A DNA stretch of 39,816 bases from Candidatus Woesearchaeota archaeon. GTDB taxonomy: Archaea > Nanobdellota > Nanobdellia > SCGC-AAA011-G17 > ARS1403. The first letter of the stretch is position 1, and every line of letters starts with the position of its first letter. Below, piece by piece: positions 16,113 through 23,329 of the stretch. Both the position numbers and the translations under genes were made by a program. The notes beneath the pieces were generated by a model. It did not search any database, was not told the DNA's origin, and was given only the letters and a program-made list of their open reading frames with translations. The stretch spans positions 1 through 39,816 of the forward strand of contig JAGVZI010000008.1 in the NCBI GenBank assembly GCA_018302705.1, read 5' to 3'.

Positions 16113-16463
16113 TTATCTAGATTTTTTATTTCTTCTAAAGATTATTAATTCTCGATCACTTTGCCCATTTTCTGGCAGAGGCATTCTAAATCCATATTCC
16201 GCATCTCCTTTGCCAACATCTAATCCCGCAGATCTTAATGCTTCTATATATCCATGAAATGGACTCACATCCCTCTCCCTTGCCTTTAAGTTATAAACTG
16301 GCAAATATTCATTAGGCGCAAGATGTTGAAGAATCCCCATTATAACACTTATATCCTCTCTGCTTCCTCTTGCTTCTAAATAATCAATTTGATCTTCGGG
16401 CCTTATTTCATGTTCCTTAAGAGGTTCCCATACATGATTTTCAATTGTTTGTTTTTGTTTCAT
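16113..16463 (-). CDS. Unrecognised 116-residue protein inside the S10 operon
   Basis: The frame lies between uL23 and uL2, where archaeal genomes normally have nothing. Its ATG comes 1 bp after the uL23 stop and its stop 6 bp before uL2, so it must be made from the same message. The protein is soluble-looking and charged, with no cysteine or membrane span. It includes EDISVIMGILQHLAPNEYLPV, ERDVSPFHGYIEALRSAG and EYGFRMPLPENG. I recognise no family. The context suggests a ribosome-related or translation role, or a gene tolerated there because it is co-transcribed. It is confident as a gene and unknown in function. Confidence 0.8.
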   Translation of the reverse strand: MKQKQTIENHVWEPLKEHEIRPEDQIDYLEARGSREDISVIMGILQHLAPNEYLPVYNLKARERDVSPFHGYIEALRSAGLDVGKGDAEYGFRMPLPENGQSDRELIIFRRNKKSR

Positions 16464-16464
16464 T

Positions 16465-16752
16465 TTACATCAGTCCTAGCTGAGTTGCAACATCGATTGC
16501 CGGGTTTTCTTTTGCTAATTTAACATAAGCTCTTTTTTCCCCTCTCGGAGTGTGGAATGTTGATACCTTCAACACCTTCACCTTGAATAATTCCTCGATG
16601 GCGTTTTTAATTTCAGGCTTCCTTGCCTTGAGATGAACCCTGAATAATAATTTATTTTCTGCTTCCATCAGCCTAACTGCCTTCTCTGTTGTTAAAGGAT
16701 TTCTAATTATTGAATAGCTATCGATTTCCTGCTTTTGCTTTTTACTCTTCAC
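16465..16752 (-). CDS. rpl23: Large-subunit ribosomal protein uL23
   Basis: This 95-residue protein sits at the tunnel exit and docks SRP and other exit-site factors. It shows IIRNPLTTEKAVRLMEAENK, LKARKPEIKNAIEELFKVKV and FHTPRGEKRAYVKL. It overlaps uL4 by 4 bp, and its stop is one base from the start of the unrecognised 116-residue gene. Confidence 0.95.
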   Translation of the reverse strand: MKSKKQKQEIDSYSIIRNPLTTEKAVRLMEAENKLLFRVHLKARKPEIKNAIEELFKVKVLKVSTFHTPRGEKRAYVKLAKENPAIDVATQLGLM

Positions 16753-17612
16753 TTTTTACTCCCTTCATTTTCGTTTCCTTTTTTAACTTGATTGTTTGTG
16801 AATAATTTTTCTTTTTCCATTTTTTGTATTGCATTCTCTGACCAGAGGGTTAACCTGCCAGGTACTGCACCAGGAGCAAGGAGCTCTGCATTAAGATTTT
16901 CAACTAGAGAGGTTTCTATTCCCTGCAGATTCCTCGAAGCTTTTTCTAATGAGCAAGGATTTGAGAATATTATTAACGGTCCTTTCTTTACCCTGTACTT
17001 TCTATTTCTCTTCTTCCCTTTACCTGCCCTGATCTTTTTCTTACCTATCCTTTCAAGCTCGTCTTTAAGACCGAGATTCAATAAAAGCTCCTTTACTTGT
17101 CTTGTTTTGTTTAGCGATTCAAATTTTGATTCGAGTATTATCGGAAGAGCAATTGATGCAGACTTCGGTATTTTATGACGAAGAGAAACAATATCTTTAA
17201 CTGCTGTTGCTGCTATTGCTGATCTTATTGCTTTTCTCCTTTCCTTTTTATTTATTTTAACTAAGAATGATTTCTCTGATTTCGGCGGATGAGCCCTCCT
17301 GCCTCCTCTTGTACCGGGGGCAAATGCACCTTCCATACCGAACTGGCTGCCGCGCTTCCACATAATCTTTCTTGAAACTCTTGAAATGGCTTTGCCATAA
17401 CTCCCCCTGTAGTTCCTTCTTCTTTTTGATAATTTTGCAGACGACCTTTTTCCTGCCTCCTTGAAAGCGCCATATCTTTGCCTTGAGTTTTGCTGTAAAA
17501 CCAAAACTGCTCTTCTAATAAGGTCCTGATTTACTTCTTCGTCAAACTGCTCTGGAAGAGAAATAGATTTAAGCTCGGTTCCATGCACATTGTATAATTT
17601 CGCTGTCGTCAT
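16749..17612 (-). CDS. rpl4: Large-subunit ribosomal protein uL4
   Basis: This 287-residue protein reaches into the exit tunnel with an extended loop. It shows KLYNVHGTELKSISLPEQF, the basic loop RNYRGSYGKAISRVSRKIMWKRG with GAFAPGTRGGRRAHPPKSEK, and the C-terminal NLNAELLAPGAVPGRLTLWSE. It follows uL3 after 4 bp. In E. coli L4 autoregulates this operon; whether that holds here is not known. Confidence 0.96.
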   Translation of the reverse strand: MTTAKLYNVHGTELKSISLPEQFDEEVNQDLIRRAVLVLQQNSRQRYGAFKEAGKRSSAKLSKRRRNYRGSYGKAISRVSRKIMWKRGSQFGMEGAFAPGTRGGRRAHPPKSEKSFLVKINKKERRKAIRSAIAATAVKDIVSLRHKIPKSASIALPIILESKFESLNKTRQVKELLLNLGLKDELERIGKKKIRAGKGKKRNRKYRVKKGPLIIFSNPCSLEKASRNLQGIETSLVENLNAELLAPGAVPGRLTLWSENAIQKMEKEKLFTNNQVKKGNENEGSKK

Positions 17613-17616
17613 TTTT

Positions 17617-18564
17617 TCACTGCATCTCTATTGTAACTGGTTTTGATTTTGACCTTATTGGCTCCCTTAATCTTATCAGCCTTTTCTTAGGGCCTGAAAC
17701 AGAGCCTCTTAACAAGATATAGTCTGTTTTAACTAAACCGTATTTATTTAATCCTTGTTTGGGATTTATCTCCTCTGGTTTTGAAGAAATTTTTAATAAT
17801 AACTTGTTGTAGTCTGTCCTTGAATGAAGACCCATCTGCCCTGCATGAGCTACCCTATACATAATATGCTGCTGCGCCTTCCACCCGCCCAACGAACCTG
17901 GGCCACGTTTTGTTTTTTCTGATTTTTTCTTTCTTAGGGTTATGCCGAACCTTTTTACAGGGCCTTGAAAACCTTTCCCTGTTGTTACTGCCTGAACATC
18001 AATGAACTGACCCTCTGTAAAAACATCCCCTACCCTTATTTCCCTGCTTAAAATATCTTTCAGAAAACCCTCTGTTGGATTCGTGATTCCAATTTCAAAT
18101 ATTTCCGGCTTTTTCTTTAGTGACGTAAACTTTGGCTGGGTATAGACTTGGAGTGCTGCCCTATCGAAATTTTCTGGAATTGTCTTCCCATTGTTTTCCT
18201 TGCCCTCATTCTTCTTTGCAAGTCTTATTTTCCTGGATAATTCTTTTTCCAATTGCTGCGCTGTTGGAATCTCAGAAATAATTTTTAATCCATAATCATC
18301 TTGTTGGTAAAAACGGAGAGAAAGAGGCTTTAAAGGAGGGCATTCAATAATTGTTGCCGGGACGGAAATAATCTGGCCTTTTGTTATGGAATTTGTATTG
18401 TCACGAATACTTACTTGCGTCATGCCTGCTTTATAACCTGCAAACCCGAGCAATTTAGCCCCATCTAAGTCAGGCCATGATCTTGTACGAGGATAAATCC
18501 TTTTCGCTCGTTTTCTTGGCCAAAACTGCATGCTTCCGTGTCTTGAATGATGTTTTTTAGCCAT
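17617..18564 (-). CDS. rpl3: Large-subunit ribosomal protein uL3
   Basis: This 315-residue protein is the first gene of the S10/spc superoperon. The archaeal start KKHHSRHGSMQFWPRKRAKR, LGFAGYKAGMTQVSIRDN and the central VQAVTTGKGFQGPVKRFGITL, with GPGSLGGWKAQQHIMYRVAHAG, are family hallmarks; the latter loop points to the peptidyl-transferase centre. No strong Shine-Dalgarno sequence stands free before the ATG; the nearest purine-rich stretch (AAGGAT) lies in a hairpin at 18573-18594. Confidence 0.96.
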   Translation of the reverse strand: MAKKHHSRHGSMQFWPRKRAKRIYPRTRSWPDLDGAKLLGFAGYKAGMTQVSIRDNTNSITKGQIISVPATIIECPPLKPLSLRFYQQDDYGLKIISEIPTAQQLEKELSRKIRLAKKNEGKENNGKTIPENFDRAALQVYTQPKFTSLKKKPEIFEIGITNPTEGFLKDILSREIRVGDVFTEGQFIDVQAVTTGKGFQGPVKRFGITLRKKKSEKTKRGPGSLGGWKAQQHIMYRVAHAGQMGLHSRTDYNKLLLKISSKPEEINPKQGLNKYGLVKTDYILLRGSVSGPKKRLIRLREPIRSKSKPVTIEMQ

Positions 18565-18720
18565 TGCAATACCGCATCCTTTTCAGGATATGCGATTTGT
18601 TTTGTAACTTCCCGTTACCTCACTGCTAAGAATAAAGCGATAATTTTTTGCCCTTGAACCCCTGAGCAACGCCTATTCTTTTAGGGTAATAAAAATACCA
18701 AATATGGATTTATAAGACTT
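18565..18720 (-). promoter_or_regulatory. Promoter and structured leader of the S10/spc superoperon
   Basis: A TATA box (CTTATAAATCC, 18706-18716, minus strand) predicts a start near 18685 and so a leader of about 120 nt ahead of uL3, long for this compact genome. Two hairpins are clear: GTAAC/GTTAC (18604-18618) and a longer one at 18573-18594, CGCAT and CCT closing on AGG and ATGCG over a GAAA tetraloop. The second ends 8 nt before the ATG and includes the only Shine-Dalgarno-like bases. A role in ribosomal-protein autoregulation is inference. Confidence 0.5.
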
Positions 18721-18774
18721 TTGGTGACGTTATTTTTTTGTGTTATCCTGAAATTATTTCCCAACGACAAATTA

Positions 18775-18876
18775 TTTTGACTTTACCATTGCAAGAACGC
18801 AGTTGATTTCTTCGTAAGTAGTTGAGATGCTGCTTAATCTTTCTTTTATCTCTTTCAGCTTGTCCTCTTTACTTTT
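18775..18876 (-). other. Open 34-codon tail in frame behind the AbiEii-like stop
   Basis: Directly after the TAG of the AbiEii-like gene the same frame stays open for 34 codons up to TAA (18772-18774). It encodes a plausible amphipathic helix (KEDKLKEIKERLSSIST, then TYEEINCVLAMVKSK). There is no ATG, GTG or TTG early in it. It may be the old C-terminus cut off by a nonsense mutation, a read-through extension or chance. Confidence 0.4.
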
Positions 18877-19629
18877 CTATTGCGGCAGATTTTCTTCTAT
18901 ATAACTCTTTGCCATTTGGAATGAAGGAATATCATCAAACACAAAAGGCCTAAGCTCTTTTTCCCATATACTACTAACAGCAGTTATTTTTTTAACTACA
19001 GCCTTTTTACTGTAATGAATATTGAAAATTTTTAATTTCTTTTCTGCTAATTCTTTATTAAACTTAGTAGTCCTCAATAAATAGAATAAATCAAATACGT
19101 GTCTTGCCTTTTCTTTTGTTAAGATAGCGTGTATTTTTTCAGCAATCATTTCCTCTTTGCTCAGCACCCTTAGTGAAAATGGATTTATGTCAATGTAATC
19201 TGGAGTGTAATTGTGAACTATAAATTTACTAAGAACCTTATTTTTTGTGTTTATGTCAATTCTTAATGCATTATTTGAGGTTATTATGCCTTTACATTCT
19301 AACTTAATCAGCACCGAATCTTTTGTTTCTTTTACCGATTTTATTTTGAAATAGCTATTATAAATGGATTTGCTTATTATTTGATTAATTTCATCCATAT
19401 CCATAGGCTTGAGAAGCGAAAAGTCCAGATCTTCTGAAAATCTCGGCAGCTTATGGATTTTATATAATGCTGTTCCTCCTTTAAATATAAAATTATTTGT
19501 GGTCCTGAATAGACTGGACAGCATAACCTCCTGAAAATAATCTTTTTCTATATACTCTTTATTTGAAAGATTTTTCTTTTTTCCTATCTCTAAAAGCGCT
19601 TCTTTTGTGATCATATTAATATTCTCCAC
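18877..19629 (-). CDS. AbiEii/AbiGii-type nucleotidyltransferase toxin
   Basis: This is a 250-residue nucleotidyltransferase-fold protein, toxin half of the type IV AbiE toxin-antitoxin and phage-abortive systems. It shows the substrate-site motif FKGGTALYKIHKL (about residues 49-61), the catalytic SEDLDF acidic pair (about 65-70), KEEMIAEKIHAIL and the C-terminal KARHVFDLFYLL motif of the family. Relatives transfer nucleotides to tRNA 3' ends, which is interesting beside the tRNA genes here but not shown for this protein. It overlaps the antitoxin gene by 19 bp. Its TAG stop is followed by 34 open in-frame codons. Confidence 0.88.
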   Translation of the reverse strand: MENINMITKEALLEIGKKKNLSNKEYIEKDYFQEVMLSSLFRTTNNFIFKGGTALYKIHKLPRFSEDLDFSLLKPMDMDEINQIISKSIYNSYFKIKSVKETKDSVLIKLECKGIITSNNALRIDINTKNKVLSKFIVHNYTPDYIDINPFSLRVLSKEEMIAEKIHAILTKEKARHVFDLFYLLRTTKFNKELAEKKLKIFNIHYSKKAVVKKITAVSSIWEKELRPFVFDDIPSFQMAKSYIEENLPQ

Positions 19630-20273
19630 TTTTTGTTTTTTTTGCCTCGCTTTTGCAATGGGTCTAGAGGGATGTATTTGTAGTTTATGTATTTCTTTAA
19701 GCTGTCATAGACGTCGTAACCGTATTTTTCCATTAAATAGCCTGTCCTTTTTATAATGCTACTTTTCTTTATTCTTTTTAAATAACCAACCATTCTTTCT
19801 TCGTTTATTGATTCAAAAGCTTCTTCGAAAACTGATACGGGGATTATACTGAATGAGTCAATTATCGCTTTTTCCGGGTCTGCTATCGGGATTTTAGACT
19901 TTTCATAATATGCTTCTCTGTAGCCGAAAAAATAGCTAGTGTGGAAGAAATTTATTCTTTCCATAAACTTGATTTCCGAAGATCTTTTTGAGGTCATGCA
20001 AAAAACTTCTTTTGGTATCTGGGTTATTAATCTGTAGTAATGCAATGCCGATGCGCTAGAAATATAACTAGGCTTTACTATGAATGTGGAAATTAAAAAT
20101 GGGTCTTTGTTTAATGTATAGAGATTTTTTTTAATCTTGAATATCCCTTTATCCTTTACCATCCTTTTTAAGAATCTTTTACTGTACTGCCTGTTATTAA
20201 TAATTTGATTTACATCAGACAGGGAAAATACGGGTGTTTTGGAGAAATGCTCTTTTATTCTTGTTTCATACAT
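19611..20273 (-). CDS. AbiEi-type antitoxin with N-terminal winged helix
   Basis: This 220-residue partner of the downstream AbiEii-like gene has an N-terminal winged-helix region (RIKEHFSKTPVFSLSDVNQI to about residue 55, ending with the wing GIFKIKKNLYTL). The C-terminal part holds SYISSASALHYYRLITQIP and ADPEKAIIDSFSI, segments common to AbiEi and related transcriptional regulators. AbiEi proteins repress their own operon by binding inverted repeats. A perfect inverted repeat at 20317-20340, just upstream of the TATA box, is a likely operator. The gene overlaps the toxin by 19 bp. Confidence 0.85.
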   Translation of the reverse strand: MYETRIKEHFSKTPVFSLSDVNQIINNRQYSKRFLKRMVKDKGIFKIKKNLYTLNKDPFLISTFIVKPSYISSASALHYYRLITQIPKEVFCMTSKRSSEIKFMERINFFHTSYFFGYREAYYEKSKIPIADPEKAIIDSFSIIPVSVFEEAFESINEERMVGYLKRIKKSSIIKRTGYLMEKYGYDVYDSLKKYINYKYIPLDPLQKRGKKNKKWRILI

Positions 20274-20293
20274 AACTAGGGTATAGATTAGCT

Positions 20294-20307
20294 TATATTT
20301 AAACCTT
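20294..20307 (-). promoter_or_regulatory. TATA box of the AbiE operon
   Basis: The minus strand reads AAGGTTTAAATATA, 21 to 34 bases ahead of the antitoxin ATG at 20273, implying a leaderless message. The identical 14-mer precedes the other toxin-antitoxin operon (23288-23301) and occurs again at 20429-20442. Confidence 0.6.
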
Positions 20308-20316
20308 TTTGTTGTT

Positions 20317-20340
20317 AAAGTATACCTTTTTGTATACTTT
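20317..20340. promoter_or_regulatory. Inverted-repeat operator (AAAGTATAC / GTATACTTT)
   Basis: AAAGTATAC (20317-20325) and GTATACTTT (20332-20340) form a perfect 9-bp inverted repeat with a 6-base spacer. It lies just upstream of the AbiE TATA box. The family is known to autoregulate through such repeats, so this is the best operator candidate; binding is inferred. Confidence 0.6.
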
Positions 20341-20428
20341 CTATGTCAATAAGTTTTATTTAGAGAGATTACTTAGCAAGTTTTTGTACTATCCCTTAAA
20401 GAAAACTTTCACGGAAAGAACTTCCCAG

Positions 20429-20442
20429 TATATTTAAACCTT
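20429..20442 (-). promoter_or_regulatory. Second AAGGTTTAAATATA promoter-like site
   Basis: An exact second copy of the 14-bp TATA-region sequence lies on the minus strand just below the VanZ-like stop, 135 bp upstream of the first. Between the two there is no gene I can support, only a small hairpin (CTTTC-CGT-GAAAG). It could start a longer AbiE message or a small RNA; I cannot tell which. Confidence 0.35.
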
Positions 20443-20450
20443 AATGAATA

Positions 20451-20828
20451 CTATTTAACTCTCTTGTATAAACTTATTAAAATCAGTGCCAAAACTGCCC
20501 CTAGAAAATCCATTCCTATGTCGAGGAAATCAAAAACTCTTCCTGGAACAAAATACTGATGTATCTCGTCTGTTAGCCCATAAAGCGTTGTAGAAAAAAT
20601 TACCCAAAAATTCGAATTGTTTCTTGAGTAATTTGCTGCCCTATGGATTGTTAATGCCAACCCCGCGTATATCATAATATGCTGCAGATAAGGTCTTATG
20701 TAAACTTTTTCTGAAAGCAATGCCGATGCCGGAATTATCGGCTGCGATGAAAAATAAAAAATCAGGATTAAATATAAATAAACAGGAAGCCAATATTTTA
20801 GCTGATATTTCAAAAATGCTTTTTTCAT
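20451..20828 (-). CDS. VanZ-like membrane protein
   Basis: This is a 125-residue protein with four hydrophobic spans (about residues 12-30, 48-62, 72-86 and 103-120). The family pattern is clear: FYFSSQP after the first span, the histidine of RPYLQHIMIYAGLALT, the acidic LYGLTDEIHQYFVPGR loop and DIGMDFLGAVL. VanZ proteins are linked in bacteria to teicoplanin resistance, but the general function is unknown. It stands alone, in the same direction as the AbiE pair downstream. Confidence 0.8.
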   Translation of the reverse strand: MKKAFLKYQLKYWLPVYLYLILIFYFSSQPIIPASALLSEKVYIRPYLQHIMIYAGLALTIHRAANYSRNNSNFWVIFSTTLYGLTDEIHQYFVPGRVFDFLDIGMDFLGAVLALILISLYKRVK

Positions 20829-20859
20829 AAGATCTAGAGAAGGGGAAAAATTTAAATCC

Positions 20860-21276
20860 TTATTTCATCTTTTTTGTGAGATCAATATTCTGCTTGCACT
20901 TTTCGCATTGAAACCTGACAGCTTCCACGGTTTCTTTTTTCCCTGTTTCCTCGTTGAATCTTTGTATCTTTCTTCTTTTAAAAGATTGCTGTACTTCGCC
21001 TGAATGAGAGCAATGGGGGCAGGTATACCTGATATTAACCGTTAAAGAGTCTTCATATTCCTGCTTCTCTGCTGCATATAAGCATTCTGGACAGACATAT
21101 TTGCCTGCACGGATTTTTACTTTTCCTGTCTTTTCGTCTTTAGGCTTACCCATTAATCTCTTTCCGCATTTTGGGCAGATTTCCCTAAAAACCCAGGCTT
21201 TTATTTTCCCCGTGCCAATAGTGCGATTTGTGAAATATATACATTCGTCCATTGATGCAGGTTCTTTTAATTGCAT
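20860..21276 (-). CDS. Double zinc-ribbon protein, function unknown
   Basis: This 138-residue protein has four CxxC pairs: C34-PK-C37, C62-PE-C65, C86-PH-C89 and C114-EK-C117. The first two and the last two would make two zinc ribbons joined by a charged linker. The ribbons resemble those of RNA- and DNA-binding factors. No name can be given. A second ATG at codon 9 is an alternative start. The gene has no close partner, lying 31 bp ahead of the VanZ-like gene in the direction of transcription. Confidence 0.75.
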   Translation of the reverse strand: MQLKEPASMDECIYFTNRTIGTGKIKAWVFREICPKCGKRLMGKPKDEKTGKVKIRAGKYVCPECLYAAEKQEYEDSLTVNIRYTCPHCSHSGEVQQSFKRRKIQRFNEETGKKETVEAVRFQCEKCKQNIDLTKKMK

Positions 21277-21319
21277 GTAAAAATCTTTAAGATATGGATT
21301 TATAAAACTTTTTCAGTAG

Positions 21320-21754
21320 TCAGTAGAAGCCGTACCAGTAGTTCATGATCCGCCTAATTGTCATATTACTTAGTATGGATGGATCTTCATAACGGTTTCT
21401 ACTTATTAATTTGCATATATCATAGGTCATAAATGTTAGATTGCGCTCGTCTTTGTATTCTAAAACTTTTTCTTTCAATGCCTTTAATTCCCTTTCATTG
21501 GAAACTAAATTCTCTTTATTAGCTTCGATAGCCTCGTTAATCCTCTGGAGACTTTTTTTAAGCCTTGGATAGGTGTCATATCCCGAATATGATGAAAATA
21601 TCCCGTCTCCATATAAAAGCCCTGCTATCTGCTCATAAACCCCTCTCTTTGTCTCTCCTACGCTTTTCTTTACAACTGGCTTTTCTAGTATAAACGGAGG
21701 CATTACCTCTTCTCTTGATTTTAATCCAAGTAATTTTTGAAACATGCTAAACAT
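21320..21754 (-). CDS. Unknown protein with a coiled-coil segment
   Basis: This 144-residue protein is not recognised. Its middle (about residues 62-105, RLKKSLQRINEAIEANKENL and SNERELKALKEKVLEYKDER) is a heptad-rich helix. The C-terminal TYDICKLISRNRYEDPS and MTIRRIMNYWYGFY look globular. There are no cysteine pairs or membrane spans. It stands alone between the zinc-ribbon protein and a small membrane protein. Confidence 0.6.
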   Translation of the reverse strand: MFSMFQKLLGLKSREEVMPPFILEKPVVKKSVGETKRGVYEQIAGLLYGDGIFSSYSGYDTYPRLKKSLQRINEAIEANKENLVSNERELKALKEKVLEYKDERNLTFMTYDICKLISRNRYEDPSILSNMTIRRIMNYWYGFY

Positions 21755-21805
21755 TTCAAATAAATGAAGAGGTTGTACTTTAAATATTTTATTGGGAGGT
21801 AAAAT

Positions 21806-22036
21806 TCATTTTATTGTATCATTATCGTAGCTTTCCTTGGGCAACCATTCCTGTTTCGCTGCCTCCCCAGTTAGGTCCCGGATATTTTTTCCTACGTTAA
21901 ACAACCACCCTGAAAACTTTTTGGCAAATGAGATCCTGTCCCCGGAATCTTCTTTTACATCTAAATTATTCTGCTTTATTATTATAAATGCCCCTATCAC
22001 CAAGAAAAGGATTATCCCTATTGCTAATTTTTTCAT
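21806..22036 (-). CDS. Small protein with one N-terminal membrane span
   Basis: This 76-residue protein has a hydrophobic N-terminal helix (KKLAIGIILFLVIGAFIII, residues 2-20), either an anchor or an uncleaved signal. An exposed polar part follows (DLTGEAAKQEWLPKESYDND). No family is recognised. The opposite strand is open over much of the same stretch, but this frame has the better start and composition. It lies between the metallohydrolase and the coiled-coil gene. Confidence 0.55.
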   Translation of the reverse strand: MKKLAIGIILFLVIGAFIIIKQNNLDVKEDSGDRISFAKKFSGWLFNVGKNIRDLTGEAAKQEWLPKESYDNDTIK

Positions 22037-22067
22037 ATAAACTTAAAATTAGTCAGTGTATTTAAAA

Positions 22068-23213
22068 TTAGTGTTTGTGCTTTGCTAATTTGAAGTATTC
22101 GTCCAGCATCTTTAGCGATTCTTTCAAGCTTTCCCCAACAATTTTGTAAGACAAACCAAGTATGGATAAGAGATTGTTTAATATTATCGTTGGCCTTGTT
22201 ATAATTTCCTCTGGCTTTGTTCTGTTTATCAACATCTTTGCTTGAAGTGGTATAATCTCTCTCCGCCTTCTTTCCAATTTGAAATGAAGTATTGATAAAA
22301 TAGACTCGCCTTTATTTATTATTGCATCCCTCCTTAAAGAAAATACAACCCCTGGATTTTTTGACTTTATTTTTAGCTCTTGGTTCTCTATTGGATTATA
22401 GATACTTGCTATTAACTGCCCTTTTTTAACAGCCTCTCCAAGTTCAACCTCGATATGCAAAATCCCATGTGTTGGAGCATGATAACCAATTCTTTCATCC
22501 AAAAAAAATTGCCTGACTGGAAGCTTTAAAATCCCGTTTAATAAACCGCTGTAGATTAATATATTTTTCAGCCCGTCCAAAACTTGAGAAATAAACTCTT
22601 CTCTTAAAACTAAAGCGCCACCCACTTCCACAGTTAGTACCGGCGTTTTGTAGGCGTTAAAGGACTCTATTGCCATCATCCCCCTTTCTCCTTCCCTTTG
22701 CAGAATGATCTCTGAGCCAAATGCGTGACTTAATTCTTTAAGATATTTGCACTTATCTTTCTTGAAAATGCGAGTATGCGGCAGGAGAAGATTGGTTCTT
22801 CCGTCGTGTAAATCAATTCCAAAATCGCATTTGCTCACTACACTTTTCATTAAAGTCCTTGCTATCTTATACGAGACAGACCTACCTTTTTTATTAAAGC
22901 AACGATTTAAGTCCTTGTTATCGAATGGGATGAAACGGGATTTTTGTTTAAAGCCCCAAGGATTCAGTATTGGCAAGAAAATAATTGTGCCTTTTAATTT
23001 TTCAGGGGATATCTGTTCTATAAAATGCCTTATCACCTCTATCCCATTAATCTCATCTCCATGCATTCCTGCTGAAATAAAAATTGTTTTTCCCGGCTCT
23101 TCTCCTCTTGCAATTAATACAGGGATTTTCAATCCTTTTTCATGGAAAGTTGCTACTGTTAAACTTCCTTTTTCTATTTTTCCAGAAACTGCCTTGCATG
23201 TTCCTACTCTCAT
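22068..23213 (-). CDS. M14-type metallohydrolase, succinylglutamate desuccinylase/aspartoacylase family
   Basis: This is a 381-residue predicted zinc carboxypeptidase-fold amidohydrolase. Zinc ligands are H51 and E54 in AGMHGDEINGIEV and H136 in GIDLHDGR; the substrate-binding Arg lies in NKDLNRCF (about residue 104), and TVEVGGAL holds the likely catalytic Glu. A beta-barrel domain follows (about residues 235-310, with HIEVELGEAVKKGQLIASIYN). The last 65 residues (ERRRREIIPLQAKMLINRTK onward) are an extension I do not recognise. The substrate cannot be told. It is transcribed away from the DUF4258 pair through a shared 116-bp promoter region with a TATA box at 23235-23244. Confidence 0.85.
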   Translation of the reverse strand: MRVGTCKAVSGKIEKGSLTVATFHEKGLKIPVLIARGEEPGKTIFISAGMHGDEINGIEVIRHFIEQISPEKLKGTIIFLPILNPWGFKQKSRFIPFDNKDLNRCFNKKGRSVSYKIARTLMKSVVSKCDFGIDLHDGRTNLLLPHTRIFKKDKCKYLKELSHAFGSEIILQREGERGMMAIESFNAYKTPVLTVEVGGALVLREEFISQVLDGLKNILIYSGLLNGILKLPVRQFFLDERIGYHAPTHGILHIEVELGEAVKKGQLIASIYNPIENQELKIKSKNPGVVFSLRRDAIINKGESILSILHFKLERRRREIIPLQAKMLINRTKPEEIITRPTIILNNLLSILGLSYKIVGESLKESLKMLDEYFKLAKHKH

Positions 23214-23242
23214 AACCTGTTAGTCTTAAGCAGACATATATA

Positions 23243-23272
23243 AATTTTAGGTAGTTTTTTAAATTGAAATTT
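23243..23272 (+). repeat. 30-bp direct repeat, copy 1 (orphan tRNA-type promoter)
   Basis: This stretch matches 24011-24040 at 28 of 30 bases. The second copy is the promoter of the tRNA-Gln cluster, and its core (TTTTTTAAATTGAAATTT here) also resembles the promoter of the tRNA-Asn cluster. This copy has no tRNA behind it. The two copies bracket the toxin-antitoxin pair. Confidence 0.75.
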
Positions 23273-23287
23273 CTAGAACCGTAGCGA

Positions 23288-23322
23288 AAGGTTTAAATAT
23301 AACCGTACATATAACTATACGG
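23288..23322 (+). promoter_or_regulatory. Promoter and inverted repeat of the DUF4258/zinc-finger operon
   Basis: AAGGTTTAAATATA (23288-23301) is the TATA region and equals that of the AbiE operon. It is followed by CCGTA (23303-23307) and TACGG (23318-23322), an inverted repeat between the TATA box and the start codon at 23330, well placed for autorepression by the antitoxin. The start is so close that the message is probably leaderless. Confidence 0.55.
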
Positions 23323-23329
23323 GTTAAAA

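Noticed and set aside
21837-22040. Plus-strand 67-codon frame opposite the small membrane protein
   Set aside because: The minus-strand frame has a better start, a clear membrane helix and the direction of its neighbours.
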